Below, piece by piece: positions 8,452 to 16,394 of a stretch of DNA of 64,000 nucleotides. A program made the position numbers and the translations under genes. The stretch spans positions 1-64,000 of the forward strand of contig CADBBK010000011.1 in assembly GCA_902792895.1 (NCBI GenBank), in the 5' to 3' direction. This DNA is from an uncultured Bacteroidales bacterium. Lineage in GTDB: Bacteria; Bacteroidota; Bacteroidia; Bacteroidales; Muribaculaceae. Every line of letters begins with the position of its first letter. Positions within the stretch are counted from its first letter, which is position 1. The notes under the pieces were generated by a model. It did not search any database. It was not told where the DNA came from and was given only the letters and a program-made list of their open reading frames with translations.

Positions 8452-9085
8452 GGGTTGTTGCCTCTTGGTTTTGACATGCAAAGGTAGTGTTTTTTCATAA
8501 CTCAAGTTTCTAAAGTTGTTAACTTTCTCACTGATTAATGATTATCGATTAATGATTAAATTCAAGTTTCTAAAGTGGCTTCGCCACGTTTATCAACTTG
8601 AGGTGTATAGTGTATAGTGTAGGGTGTATAGAAAGGCGATTCCCCCTGTCCTTGCGACTGAGCCCAGAAAATTTTGAGAAATTTTCGGGACACCTGCAAA
8701 ACCATGTGTTTGGACTGCGGATGGAAACAAGCCCCGTAGGGGCTGATGGCCCGTAGGGCCAGCTTCAATGGGTAACACCATGCAAGAACCTCGGAGAGGT
8801 TCGCAGCTTGGTGCTAAAGAATCAGCAGATAAGTGCGTCGAAGACGAACTTCATTGTCCGCAGATTTCCTGACAGTCGTGGGCAATTGCTATTTGAGGAT
8901 TTCTTTAATCCTTAATCTTTACTCTTTACTCCTCAAGTTTTTAAAGTGGCGCAGCTGCTTTAGAAACTTGACTTCTTAATCCTGCACGGTTTTAGCCAAC
9001 TTACCCCCAGGGCAATCGCGCCCAATCATATTTGCCCCCTGTTGCGGTCGTGAAGAGCCCAAGCGGTCATCATGCGCTTGGCGCA
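8452..9085. other. Gene-free interval with several repeat types
   Basis: No supported gene; short open frames at 8560-8780 have no family signal. The interval holds the NAGLU promoter region, three CAAGTTTCTAAAG-type motifs (8503, 8563, 8934, the last paired with an inverted copy at 8958-8970 to form a 13-bp stem), a GTGTATA tandem run near 8602-8631, and two GC-rich palindromes (AGCCCCGTAGGGGCT 8730-8744 and GGCCCGTAGGGCC 8748-8760). It marks the edge between the GC-rich core and the AT-rich island. Confidence 0.6.
8503..8970. repeat. CAAGTTTCTAAAG motif family
   Basis: Copies at 8503-8515, 8563-8575 and 8934-8946, and an inverted one at 8958-8970; another inverted copy lies at 14638-14650, at the DUF1573 gene end. 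The 8563 copy forms a hairpin with AACTTG at 8595-8600, the 8934 copy with 8958-8970. Confidence 0.6.
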
Positions 9086-10108
9086 TTACAGTGCGTTGAT
9101 TTCTTGTAATATACAGTTATTCAATTCGTCGATTTGGCTCATCTTGATACTGTGAAGATAGATTCTGGTGGTTTTAGTGGATCTATGACCCATCCCATGG
9201 CTTATGAGCTCTAAGGGTTGATTCAGGGTATTGGCAGCATTGGCCCAAGAATGGCGGGCAACGTACATCGTCAAGTTACTCTTGATGTGGCAATAAGAGG
9301 CGATTCTCTTAAGGGCTTGATTCACTTTGTGCTGTATTCCACGGTATTGATTGCGCTCTTTACCGTTGGAACTGTGAATTATGGGCAGTAAATAATCCGA
9401 CGAACCGTTATGGTATCTATCCACGATACGTTGCATGCAGCTTTCCCATTTTATTTTGATGCTCCGCCCTGTCTTATGCCGTTTATAGATTAGCCAGCCC
9501 TGCTTGATGTTACAGCGTTTAAGGTAGGCCATATCCACAAACGACATCCCTCGAGTGTAAAAACTGAACATAAACAGGTCTCGAGCAAAACTCTCGTCCC
9601 GATTAACGAGTTTACATTGCATAATGGCTTTGATGGAATCAAGATCCAAGGCCCTTTTATCAGTTTCCTCAATTCCGGTATAGACATGCTTGAATGGTTG
9701 CTTGTCGATGAAATGATGCTTTTCAATCGCTTTATTATAGCATGACCGCAATGTCCTCATGTAGAATGAGATAGTGTTTAATGACAGTTTCCTGTCCCGT
9801 AAATAGATTTCAAATCGTTTTATCTCTTCACTGTCTACATCAACAATGGGTATGTCAATGCTGTTACGGTACTGCATGAATTGCTTGATTGCGCTCTTGT
9901 GAATCTCGGCTGAACGAAGCCGTTGGCATGAAATGAGGTTAAGGATTTCCTTCTCAATAAACTGGCAGAAACCACCCTCAGACGAGTTTTGTGTATTGTT
10001 ATTCTTCCTCTTTTGCGGAATAAAAAGATCCCCATTAATCTTTAAGATAATCTCATGACTGGATGGGTTTAAGCCTTGTATGTCCAGATTGATTAAGATT
10101 TCGGCCAT
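9086..10108 (-). CDS. Tyrosine recombinase (phage-type integrase)
   Basis: Encodes 340 residues. A SAM-like N-terminal core-binding domain (about residues 48-140) is followed by the catalytic domain. Catalytic residues can be placed: Arg186 (FYTRGMSF), Lys212 (YKRHKTG), the box Y282-V-A-R285-H286 where Bacteroidota integrases often have Tyr for the first His, His308 (GMGHRS) and the nucleophile Tyr317 (RIYL). Such enzymes integrate mobile elements or invert surface-protein promoters. No relaxase, phage or transposon partner is nearby. The AT-rich codon use differs from the neighbours and indicates transfer. It may act on the inverted palindromes at 14329 and 15193. Confidence 0.93.
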   Translation of the reverse strand: MAEILINLDIQGLNPSSHEIILKINGDLFIPQKRKNNNTQNSSEGGFCQFIEKEILNLISCQRLRSAEIHKSAIKQFMQYRNSIDIPIVDVDSEEIKRFEIYLRDRKLSLNTISFYMRTLRSCYNKAIEKHHFIDKQPFKHVYTGIEETDKRALDLDSIKAIMQCKLVNRDESFARDLFMFSFYTRGMSFVDMAYLKRCNIKQGWLIYKRHKTGRSIKIKWESCMQRIVDRYHNGSSDYLLPIIHSSNGKERNQYRGIQHKVNQALKRIASYCHIKSNLTMYVARHSWANAANTLNQPLELISHGMGHRSTKTTRIYLHSIKMSQIDELNNCILQEINAL

Positions 10109-10226
10109 AATTCAGTTTTTCAGGGTTCTACGTGATGTGCATAATAATGAATAACGGCTAGTTGGTGCTGAGTGATATATGTGTTCTGAAAAATATTATA
10201 TAAGGGCACCGACAAGAACTGATAGT

Positions 10227-10811
10227 TTACAGGCTTCCTCCCAAATTTCGATATGCCATAATAGATCGTGAAAAACCCTTGCAAAATTTTTCGTCAAGAG
10301 GTATTACATGGGTAAAGCCATCAGCTCCTTTCAGTTTAAGGGTGACGCCATGATTGTGAACAAGAGCATCGAGCAATTCCTTGTCTTGCTCCCTGATTTC
10401 GGTGTCACTGATCTCAAGGTAATATCGTTTTTTCCCTTGCAGGGGCTTTATGTGTGACGGATTGGTTAAGATTGAGTAGTTGTTTCCATTAATGATGAAT
10501 ATGGCCTCATAATAGTGCAGTGGCTCATCGGCGCAATACTGAATGTATAACATGATATGGTTAGCTGTGCCGCAGCTGTCGATAGTAAAATGCAGGAAGA
10601 ATTGGTACTCCTTATTGCCTAGCAGCACGTCCTTGGGCATGAAGTGGTTATCCTTGACGGTGAACCATGACAGCTGTGACTGGTTGGTATAAGAGCCGGT
10701 GTGGGTGGTCGTGTCGCCAGGGGTCGTCGATGCGCTTACTGATTGCACTGCACACATGCAGAACAACAAGGTATATAAGACTTTTAATAGCATAAAGATT
10801 AAAGATTTCAT
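10227..10811 (-). CDS. Exported protein of unknown function
   Basis: Encodes 194 residues. The ATG at 10811 opens a signal peptide (MKSLIFMLLKVLYTLLFCM, cleavage probably near SVSAS at about residues 24-28). The mature protein is polar, with scattered aromatic residues and no catalytic motif that I recognise. A segment with DNHFMPKDVLLGNKEYQFF and later IHGVTLKLK-like strands suggests a beta-sandwich. It lies between the recombinase and a small lipoprotein, all on the minus strand, in AT-rich DNA. It may be cargo of the island. Confidence 0.6.
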   Translation of the reverse strand: MKSLIFMLLKVLYTLLFCMCAVQSVSASTTPGDTTTHTGSYTNQSQLSWFTVKDNHFMPKDVLLGNKEYQFFLHFTIDSCGTANHIMLYIQYCADEPLHYYEAIFIINGNNYSILTNPSHIKPLQGKKRYYLEISDTEIREQDKELLDALVHNHGVTLKLKGADGFTHVIPLDEKFCKGFSRSIMAYRNLGGSL

Positions 10812-10882
10812 TCATGAGGATGTGTCATGATTCATCCGCTTGTCTGGTTAATCGGGCGTGAGGCCGAAAAGCCCAACATAAT

Positions 10883-10915
10883 CATTTGGGGACTTCTGTA
10901 AGAAATCCCCAAATG
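10883..10915 (-). terminator. Hairpin after the small lipoprotein gene
   Basis: Perfect 10-bp stem, CATTTGGGGA at 10883-10892 with TCCCCAAATG at 10906-10915. It lies 28 bp past the stop of the minus-strand gene. No strong T-run follows, so it may be a weak terminator or an RNA-stabilising hairpin. Confidence 0.5.
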
Positions 10916-10942
10916 AATGCAGCCACCAGAGTGTGACTGGGG

Positions 10943-11284
10943 TTAGTCTCGTTCCAGCTCTATGGCCGGATGCCCGGCCTTCAGGTCCTCAATCCGTCGA
11001 TAGAGTTTTCCGTGGCTCATGTAGTAATAAGTTGAGTCCCCGTTATACTCAATCGTTATGTATGATGTGTCATTGTGGGCACCATTGTGCCAGCGCGTAT
11101 CGTTAACCTTGTCCTGACCATCAAACTGGATGGTTGCGCTGTGGTCTTCCCGCAATTCAAATTTGTTGCCAAATTCGTCAACGTATTTTCCTGTCACTTG
11201 TCCGTCGTCGGCATTCTTGTTGCAGGAAAATGCTGTTGTCACGATGGCGGTAATCAACAGGGCCTTGAAATATTTATTAACCAT
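10943..11284 (-). CDS. Small lipoprotein of unknown function
   Basis: Encodes 113 residues from the ATG at 11284, which starts a lipoprotein signal (MVNKYFKALLITAIVTTAFSC, lipobox AFSC). The upstream in-frame extension to 11353 has no signal character. The mature part (GKYVDEFGNKFELREDHSA, then IEYNGDSTYYYM) looks like a small beta-sheet domain of the kind found in Bacteroidota lipoproteins that start with a GxY or GxW strand. No function can be named. It ends in an acidic/basic stretch. It sits downstream of the large collagen-like lipoprotein gene, and both lie in the AT-rich island. Confidence 0.65.
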   Translation of the reverse strand: MVNKYFKALLITAIVTTAFSCNKNADDGQVTGKYVDEFGNKFELREDHSATIQFDGQDKVNDTRWHNGAHNDTSYITIEYNGDSTYYYMSHGKLYRRIEDLKAGHPAIELERD

Positions 11285-11396
11285 GTTTATATCATCTAAA
11301 AAAAGAATTGGCACCGCACGCATCATGAAAAAGAGCGACGGTGCCAAATTCAAACAACTAAAGTGCTATAAATGTTTTGAAAAATACTTGCTCAAA

Positions 11397-14243
11397 TTAA
11401 TTGATAGCATGGCTCGTGTTCTTGACAGGAACAGTGATCCATTCGGTCGTGAATGATCCCCAACCATAGGTTACATTAACCTTCACGAAGATGTTGAAGT
11501 CACTGGTGACAACGGTACCGTTGTTCTTGTAGGTGATGGTACCAGTGTGAGGATCGGTGCTGGTCTGGTGCAGCACAATGGTGGTGGGAACCTTCTGCCT
11601 GATGCCGTTCAAGTCACATTCTGCATTATTGATATCGGTGCTGAAAGTGATGGGAGCGCCATAGTAGTCCCAATAGTTGTCGTAATCGGTGAAGTAACGA
11701 TTGCGCCAGTCATACAGGTTGACAAGATCCTTCAAGGCGATGTATGAACCCTTCTCGCCAAAGTCTACGCCATCCACAAAGTTGTCCTTAGCCATGGTAT
11801 CGGCACTGATAGGACGAATGTACTTAGCGACGAAGTGATCAGCTCCGTTAAAGGTGATGTTAACTTGCTTGGGATTAGCAGTGTTACCGCAGATGTAGCC
11901 GATAGCCCTGATCCATACCTCCAGGTTGGTGGTGTTGAGCATCTTCTTGGCTACAGCACTGTTCTTGTTGAGAACGATATGGTTGGGAACAGGTGAGTCA
12001 TGGTTGATGATGTTGGCAATCATCTCACCACCAGCCCAGAGCTCAAGACCATTGTTCTTTACCGAGACGCTCTGGCCTGCAATGTTCTTGCCGTTCATCT
12101 CGTTGCAGAAGTAGTACTCGATGTTGGTCACCATGGGATCAATATTGATGATGCCCAGGTCGTTGGTAACAAACGGCGAGTTCAGGTCATTGTCAAACAC
12201 GCAGTGGTTGGGGTTCCTGTCGCTGGTCGACTGAGGAACAGCAACGTTAAACAATGCGTGCGACTTAGCGCCATCCCAGTAGTTGGTGATGTACTTAGCG
12301 GGGGTTACGTTATAGGTCTTCTGGACATTCTTGATAGTGGCTTTGAGGATGATCTCAAAGTAGTGCTTGTGGTCGCTCGTGTAGTAACGGAAGACGTTGG
12401 TGACGGTCTGTCCGGCATACTTCCACAAGTCATCGTTAGAGATGGTCCACAACAGCACATTGGTGCCCTCCTCGGTAATACCGGGATTCTCCTTAACGGT
12501 ACCAACGTCATTGGTTCCGGGATAATCTACAGGATCAGGATAGAATTCATGGAACTCATCTTTCTTGTATCCGTAAGGAGCAAGGATGTACAGGTTCATG
12601 GTCTTGTAGTCATAGCCTTGAGTGTCATCCTTACCGCAGTTGAATGTAAAGTCGTCAACGGTGATGGTTACCGTAGGATCGTCAATCAGGGCACCCTTGC
12701 GCGTGATCTTAACCTTGATGTAAGCGACCTTCACAACTTTGCTGCCATGCATGAGCAGGACACGGATAACAGGCGTGCGGTCAATGGCTGCTGTGCCATA
12801 TTTATCCTTAACCTTGAGGATGGTATGGTTTGCGTTGGCCCATTCAACAAATTCGGCTTGGTCGGTGTGGTTGTCATCGTCAACGGTGTAACCCTTGAGA
12901 ATCTCATATTTGAATTCCATGCCCAGAGCCTGAAGGTCGGCAATCTTGTGCGGGCTGAGGAGCTCATGAGCCTCAACATACTCTTCGACATCGAGGGTCT
13001 CATTGTAGTTCATGGCCACATCGCAGGTGTTGTTGTCGGCATCCTTCTCGATAACGGTGTGGTTGGAGATACCGGCCTCATTGTCCAATTGTGCCAAGAA
13101 GCGGCGGAAGTGGTAGTCCTTGCCACCGGCGAAGCGTTTCTTGTCGGCAATGCGGAGGTCAACCATGTTTTTCTTAACGACAGTAGCATAGTCACTCGTT
13201 ACGTTCTCGCCATTCTCCTTAGTGGTTTGCAGAGCAACAACCGAGATCTTCTCATCGGTGGCGGGCTTACCCGTAACGTTAACTTCGACTTTCAGGATGC
13301 CGTCCTTGAAGTCGGCAAATGTTGCAGTGACATTAAAGTCTTTGCTGGCAGGAGCGCGACGTGTTACTACATATTCATCGTTAGCCTGGACAACAAAGGT
13401 CAGGTTCTTTAAGTCCTCAACGTTGGCATTTGTCGGGTTTACATGATAATAGGCGTAAACCTTGGGAGTGATGAACACGCTGTCTCCACCCTCGTTGTAT
13501 TTCTCATAAGGGCTGTCCTTGCCGCTGGCCGATAAAGCGCGGTAACCAAACGAGGACACGCGGATAGCGGGAACACCGTCAACATAAATCTCGGGCTTGA
13601 ATACGAAGCCGCGCAGAGCATTGCTCAGTGCCACAGTCACATTGGTGTAGCCTTCTCCAAGCATTACATTGTAGAGCTTCAAGTCGCTGCCATCCATCAC
13701 GGCGGTGATTACGTTGCTCGAAGTTGCCTTCCAGGATATGTTGGAATGCTCTTTGAGGGTGCCGTCACCATTGTAGATGTCCCAGCAACCGGTTTCAGGA
13801 TTAGGCACGTAGTAGATGCCGTCCTTACCGTCCTTGCCGTTGGTGCCGTTGGTGCCGTTGGTGCCGTTGGTGCCGTTGATGCCGTTGGCACCATCTTTAC
13901 CGATGGCGTAATAGTCAGTCTTCTGACCATCCTTGTACCAGTATCCATCGTCCCCGATGGTCCATACAACTGCGTCGGTGCCATTGGTGATGGTGTATGT
14001 GTTGCCGTTACTCATCACAACCTCAATGCCATTGGACGTCTTTCTCACTTCCTTGATCACACTGCCATCAGTGATAAGGTTGTTGAGCTGGTCAATAGCC
14101 TTGGCATTCTTGTCAATCTGTTCCTGCAGGCGTTCTATGTCATCGTCATAGTCCTTACAAGAAGTAAACATGCTCGCAGTTCCTAAAAAGAATAGGAGAC
14201 CCACCAGCAATGAGCTGAAAAATCGTTTACTCATAATACTCAT
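11397..14243 (-). CDS. Large surface lipoprotein with coiled coil and collagen-like repeats
   Basis: Encodes 948 residues from the ATG at 14243, or 945 from a second ATG at 14234 (MSKRFFSS); the signal is the same, with lipobox FTSC. After the Cys come an acidic segment and a short coiled coil (DDDIERLQEQIDKNAKAID), then a GNTYTITNGTDA/VWTIGDDGYWYKDG module of the type seen in DUF4988/PL29 N-terminal regions, then a collagen-like Gly-X-Y run (GTNG repeats) at residues 114-140. The remaining 800 residues are repeated beta-rich segments with no enzyme motif. It is likely a surface stalk with adhesive or structural domains. A good promoter is at 14371-14401, inside a segment bounded by inverted repeats. 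Confidence 0.8.
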   Translation of the reverse strand: MSIMSKRFFSSLLVGLLFFLGTASMFTSCKDYDDDIERLQEQIDKNAKAIDQLNNLITDGSVIKEVRKTSNGIEVVMSNGNTYTITNGTDAVVWTIGDDGYWYKDGQKTDYYAIGKDGANGINGTNGTNGTNGTNGKDGKDGIYYVPNPETGCWDIYNGDGTLKEHSNISWKATSSNVITAVMDGSDLKLYNVMLGEGYTNVTVALSNALRGFVFKPEIYVDGVPAIRVSSFGYRALSASGKDSPYEKYNEGGDSVFITPKVYAYYHVNPTNANVEDLKNLTFVVQANDEYVVTRRAPASKDFNVTATFADFKDGILKVEVNVTGKPATDEKISVVALQTTKENGENVTSDYATVVKKNMVDLRIADKKRFAGGKDYHFRRFLAQLDNEAGISNHTVIEKDADNNTCDVAMNYNETLDVEEYVEAHELLSPHKIADLQALGMEFKYEILKGYTVDDDNHTDQAEFVEWANANHTILKVKDKYGTAAIDRTPVIRVLLMHGSKVVKVAYIKVKITRKGALIDDPTVTITVDDFTFNCGKDDTQGYDYKTMNLYILAPYGYKKDEFHEFYPDPVDYPGTNDVGTVKENPGITEEGTNVLLWTISNDDLWKYAGQTVTNVFRYYTSDHKHYFEIILKATIKNVQKTYNVTPAKYITNYWDGAKSHALFNVAVPQSTSDRNPNHCVFDNDLNSPFVTNDLGIINIDPMVTNIEYYFCNEMNGKNIAGQSVSVKNNGLELWAGGEMIANIINHDSPVPNHIVLNKNSAVAKKMLNTTNLEVWIRAIGYICGNTANPKQVNITFNGADHFVAKYIRPISADTMAKDNFVDGVDFGEKGSYIALKDLVNLYDWRNRYFTDYDNYWDYYGAPITFSTDINNAECDLNGIRQKVPTTIVLHQTSTDPHTGTITYKNNGTVVTSDFNIFVKVNVTYGWGSFTTEWITVPVKNTSHAIN
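13830..13890. repeat. 9-bp coding tandem repeat (collagen-like run)
   Basis: Successive GTTGGTGCC-type 9-bp units on the plus strand encode the GTN-Gly repeats on the minus strand. Copy number could vary by slippage without changing frame, because the unit is a multiple of three. Confidence 0.8.
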
Positions 14244-14282
14244 AATAAGATTAAATTTAAAAATTATTAATTAGAATACATT

Positions 14283-14324
14283 TTAAATAAATAGTCGTTT
14301 TACTTAAATAAATAGTCGTTTTAC
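14283..14324. repeat. Two tandem 21-bp repeats in the 5' leader
   Basis: TTAAATAAATAGTCGTTTTA plus C occurs twice head to tail, identically. It lies between the predicted transcription start of the large lipoprotein gene and its start codon, so it is in the transcribed leader. Confidence 0.85.
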
Positions 14325-14328
14325 ATTT

Positions 14329-14353
14329 TTGTAACTCCTGCGGAGAGTTACAA
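14329..14353. repeat. Inverted repeat copy A (possible inversion site)
   Basis: A 25-bp sequence beginning at 14329 contains the palindromic arms TGTAACTC and GAGTTACA around CTGCGGA. Its 23-bp core (14330-14352) is repeated exactly in opposite orientation at 15195-15217. It lies just downstream of the promoter of the large lipoprotein gene. Confidence 0.8.
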
Positions 14354-14370
14354 AGCTTCATAAGATTTTG

Positions 14371-14401
14371 CAAAATTAAATAAAAATCTTTACCTGACAA
14401 A
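14371..14401 (-). promoter_or_regulatory. Promoter of the large collagen-like lipoprotein gene
   Basis: On the minus strand, TTTG at 14398-14401 (-33) and TAATTTTG at 14371-14378 (-7) are separated by 19 bp, a full match to the Bacteroidota promoter consensus. The predicted start is near 14363, giving a leader of about 120 nt that begins with inverted-repeat copy A. Confidence 0.75.
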
Positions 14402-14649
14402 AAAATCCCTAAAAAAAATCAGACCAGCCGCGGCAAAATTAACATAACAGCCCCGCAAGGGACGACCTGGGTATGGGCAGGGGTGCAACGAGGCGTAGCC
14501 AAGTGCACCCCCTGCGACAAGCACGGGAACACCCATCCTAGCCCAATCGGGGGGAGGCCGGAAGTCATTGACACACAAGCTGTCACCCTTGCGGGGCTAA
14601 TGGCGGGAGGGGGAGACCTTGCTGCAGGGGCCCAGCCACTTTAGAAACT

Positions 14650-15072
14650 TTAATTTTTCATTATGTTCTTGCCTTCGACCACATTTCCCTCTATATATAG
14701 CCTTATATATCGATAAGGACATACATTTGTTTTCAGCACCGCCGATTGACTAAACGGGCCTAGCGCATAGGGATGATAGATGACTTTGACCTCAAGAGAG
14801 TCGCCATACTCAATCACGTCTTGAGAACAATGCACATCAGTACAGGGGCATGTGGTTGAGCAAGAAATCACAATTAAAGGGACTGGTTTAGAACTCAAAA
14901 TCCAAAAAGAATGGGAAATTGAGTCATCAGATAGGCAGACGTCACCAAAATTGTATGAAAAGCCATCGATTAACTCATATCCTGCGCATGTGTCGGTTGC
15001 ACTTGGGCTCTGTTGTGCCCAAGTGCAACTGAACATGACATTGAATAACATAATGAAGCAGATGGTTCTCAT
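14650..15072 (-). CDS. DUF1573-type exported protein
   Basis: Encodes 140 residues from the ATG at 15072 (a GTG four codons upstream is less likely). A signal peptide is evident (MRTICFIMLFNVMFSCTWAQ). The mature part follows the DUF1573 pattern: FNFGDV-like opening (FSYNFGDVCLSDDSISHSF), then STTCPCT with paired cysteines, then VIYHPYALGPFSQSAVL. These domains are Ig-like and secreted, with no known enzyme activity; the three close cysteines could bind metal or form disulfides. It lies alone between the two inverted repeats A and B, so it would be carried along if that segment inverts. A -7-like CAAAAATA is at 15098-15105. Confidence 0.75.
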   Translation of the reverse strand: MRTICFIMLFNVMFSCTWAQQSPSATDTCAGYELIDGFSYNFGDVCLSDDSISHSFWILSSKPVPLIVISCSTTCPCTDVHCSQDVIEYGDSLEVKVIYHPYALGPFSQSAVLKTNVCPYRYIRLYIEGNVVEGKNIMKN

Positions 15073-15192
15073 AGTGAAATGCACTTATTTCCAACTACAA
15101 AAATAATAATTATCACCCACATCCATAATCCTTCATTTTAAGGTAATGTGTCACAACCAGACTTAATTACTTCATTTTCACACCTTAACCAT

Positions 15193-15217
15193 TTTGTAAC
15201 TCTCCGCAGGAGTTACA
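15193..15217. repeat. Inverted repeat copy B (possible inversion site)
   Basis: Exact reverse complement of the core of copy A (14330-14352). The two copies bound about 840 bp that include the promoter of the large lipoprotein gene and the DUF1573 gene. Confidence 0.8.
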
Positions 15218-15421
15218 TTTTTTATATATTATTGCATTATATTAACTTTTTAAAATAGTTTCGGCTCACCCGATAAAAGGTGGGGTAGATGGTTGTGAAA
15301 AGTTGAAAAATGGTCTCACCCGACAATAGGTGGGTGAGGCATGGGGTGCGAGGCCCGTCCTATTGTCCTCTCCCCAGGCCACACGAGGCCTTAGGCCAGT
15401 AAGCCCTAGGGTTTGCGCAAT

Positions 15422-15483
15422 TACATAAATGTGGCTGCACCTCAGCTATTGAAGCAAGCTTCATGGCGTTCGGCACAAGTTTT
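15422..15483 (-). repeat. Diverged copy of the dispersed 60-bp repeat
   Basis: Read on the minus strand, this matches the repeats at 377-501 (TGCCGAACGCCATGAAGC, then GCTTCAATAGCTGAGG). The central stem has changed to TGAAGC/GCTTCA, with both arms altered so that pairing is kept. Confidence 0.7.
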
Positions 15484-15611
15484 CAAGGCCGCTGGCCTTG
15501 GCGAGGTCTTTCGCCCTCATGCTTGCCCCCACTACTTTTCTGGCTGAGCCGTAGTGCCGGTTGAACAAATTGATGTACTTTTGCCCTTGAGAACAAATTG
15601 GAAAGACAATC

Positions 15612-16316
15612 ATGATAGGGACGATAGTCAACACGTGCACCATTGTGGCCGGGACGCTCATTGGGGTGGCGCTGCACAAGGGAATAAAGGAGAAGTACAA
15701 GAATGTGCTCTACGATGCGCTGGGGCTGGCATGCTTTGCCATCGGGCTGAATGCCGTGGTCACCAACCTGCCTAAGAGCCAGTACCCCGTGCTGTTTATC
15801 GCAGCCATGGCCATCGGCAGCGTGGTGGGCGTGGCGCTAGACATTGACGGGCGTTTTCACCGGCTGGTGGACCGCAAGAGCAAGCAGGGGGAGCAGCGGG
15901 CCTCGGGGACGCGGCTGGCCGACGGCCTGGCGACAGCGACCCTGGTCTACTGCATCGGCCCGTTGTCGATGCTCGGGCCTGTCATCAGTGCGCTGGAGGG
16001 TGACCACACCTTCCTGTTCACCAATGCCACGCTCGACCTGGTGACAGCGACCATCTTCGGCTCTACCTACGGCATCGGGATGCTGCTGGCAGCGCCCGTG
16101 CTGTTCCTGTGGCAGGGCATGTTCTACTGCGTGGCGCTGCTCTCGAGCGAGGCGGTGAGCGAGGCCCTGATGGCCGAATTACTCATCGTGGGCGGCCTGC
16201 TCATCACGGGTTCCGGCCTGTCGCTGCTGCGCATCAAGGATTGCCATGTGCTCAACATGTTGCCCGCATTGCTCGTGCCTCCGCTGTGGTTCCTGCTGAT
16301 GGCAATCATCCGTTAA
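15612..16316 (+). CDS. DUF554 family membrane protein
   Basis: Encodes 234 residues with six to seven hydrophobic segments and the DUF554 start pattern MIGTIVNTCTIVAGTLIG, followed by GLNAVVTNL and GDHTFLFTNATLDLVTATIFGSTYGIG. Members are inner-membrane proteins of the YdfK/YqgA type with no established function; transport has been suggested. The start is supported by a -7-like box 29 bp upstream (TACTTTTG, 15576-15583). Composition returns to the GC-rich core, so the AT-rich island ends before this gene. The next gene, pldA, has its own promoter. Confidence 0.88.
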   Translation: MIGTIVNTCTIVAGTLIGVALHKGIKEKYKNVLYDALGLACFAIGLNAVVTNLPKSQYPVLFIAAMAIGSVVGVALDIDGRFHRLVDRKSKQGEQRASGTRLADGLATATLVYCIGPLSMLGPVISALEGDHTFLFTNATLDLVTATIFGSTYGIGMLLAAPVLFLWQGMFYCVALLSSEAVSEALMAELLIVGGLLITGSGLSLLRIKDCHVLNMLPALLVPPLWFLLMAIIR

Positions 16317-16354
16317 AATGCGGGATACAGGTCACTCATGTGAAACTTTTTGAT

Positions 16355-16362
16355 TACCTTTG
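16355..16362 (+). promoter_or_regulatory. -7 promoter element of pldA
   Basis: TACCTTTG matches the Bacteroidota -7 consensus TAnnTTTG exactly and lies 32 bp before the ATG. No clear -33 TTTG is seen at the expected spacing. Confidence 0.55.
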
Positions 16363-16394
16363 TGCCAAACAAACCAATTAGGCACTTATAACAC

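Larger units (their letters stand above)
14244..14649. other. Promoter/leader region of the large lipoprotein and GC-rich palindrome cluster
   Basis: Contains two perfect tandem 21-bp units (14283-14303 and 14304-14324), inverted-repeat copy A (14329-14353), the promoter at 14371-14401, and a GC-rich block at about 14440-14610 with a stem CAGGGGTGCA (14479-14488) / TGCACCCC-type arm (14504-14514). The GC-rich block contrasts with AT-rich surroundings and looks like an inserted palindromic repeat. I see no gene. Confidence 0.65.
15073..15611. other. Gene-free interval with inverted repeat B and paired hairpins
   Basis: Contains the DUF1573 gene promoter region, inverted-repeat copy B (15193-15217), two direct copies of a CTCACCC..GGTGGG hairpin at about 15265-15289 and 15315-15339, a diverged 60-bp repeat on the minus strand (15422-15483), and a -7-like TACTTTTG at 15576-15583 for the DUF554 gene. 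Short open frames at 15460-15775 have no family support. Confidence 0.6.

Noticed and set aside
8562..8781. Two short minus-strand frames
   Set aside because: They are made of repeat and palindrome sequence, with no credible start context.
12000..13412. Open frame of 470 codons on the plus strand
   Set aside because: It lies wholly opposite the large lipoprotein gene, has no start signal or family motif, and its hydrophobic Val/Ile-rich sequence is typical of antisense translation.
15461..15775. Short overlapping frames near the 60-bp repeat and DUF554 start
   Set aside because: Overlap a repeat or the DUF554 gene and show no coding features.
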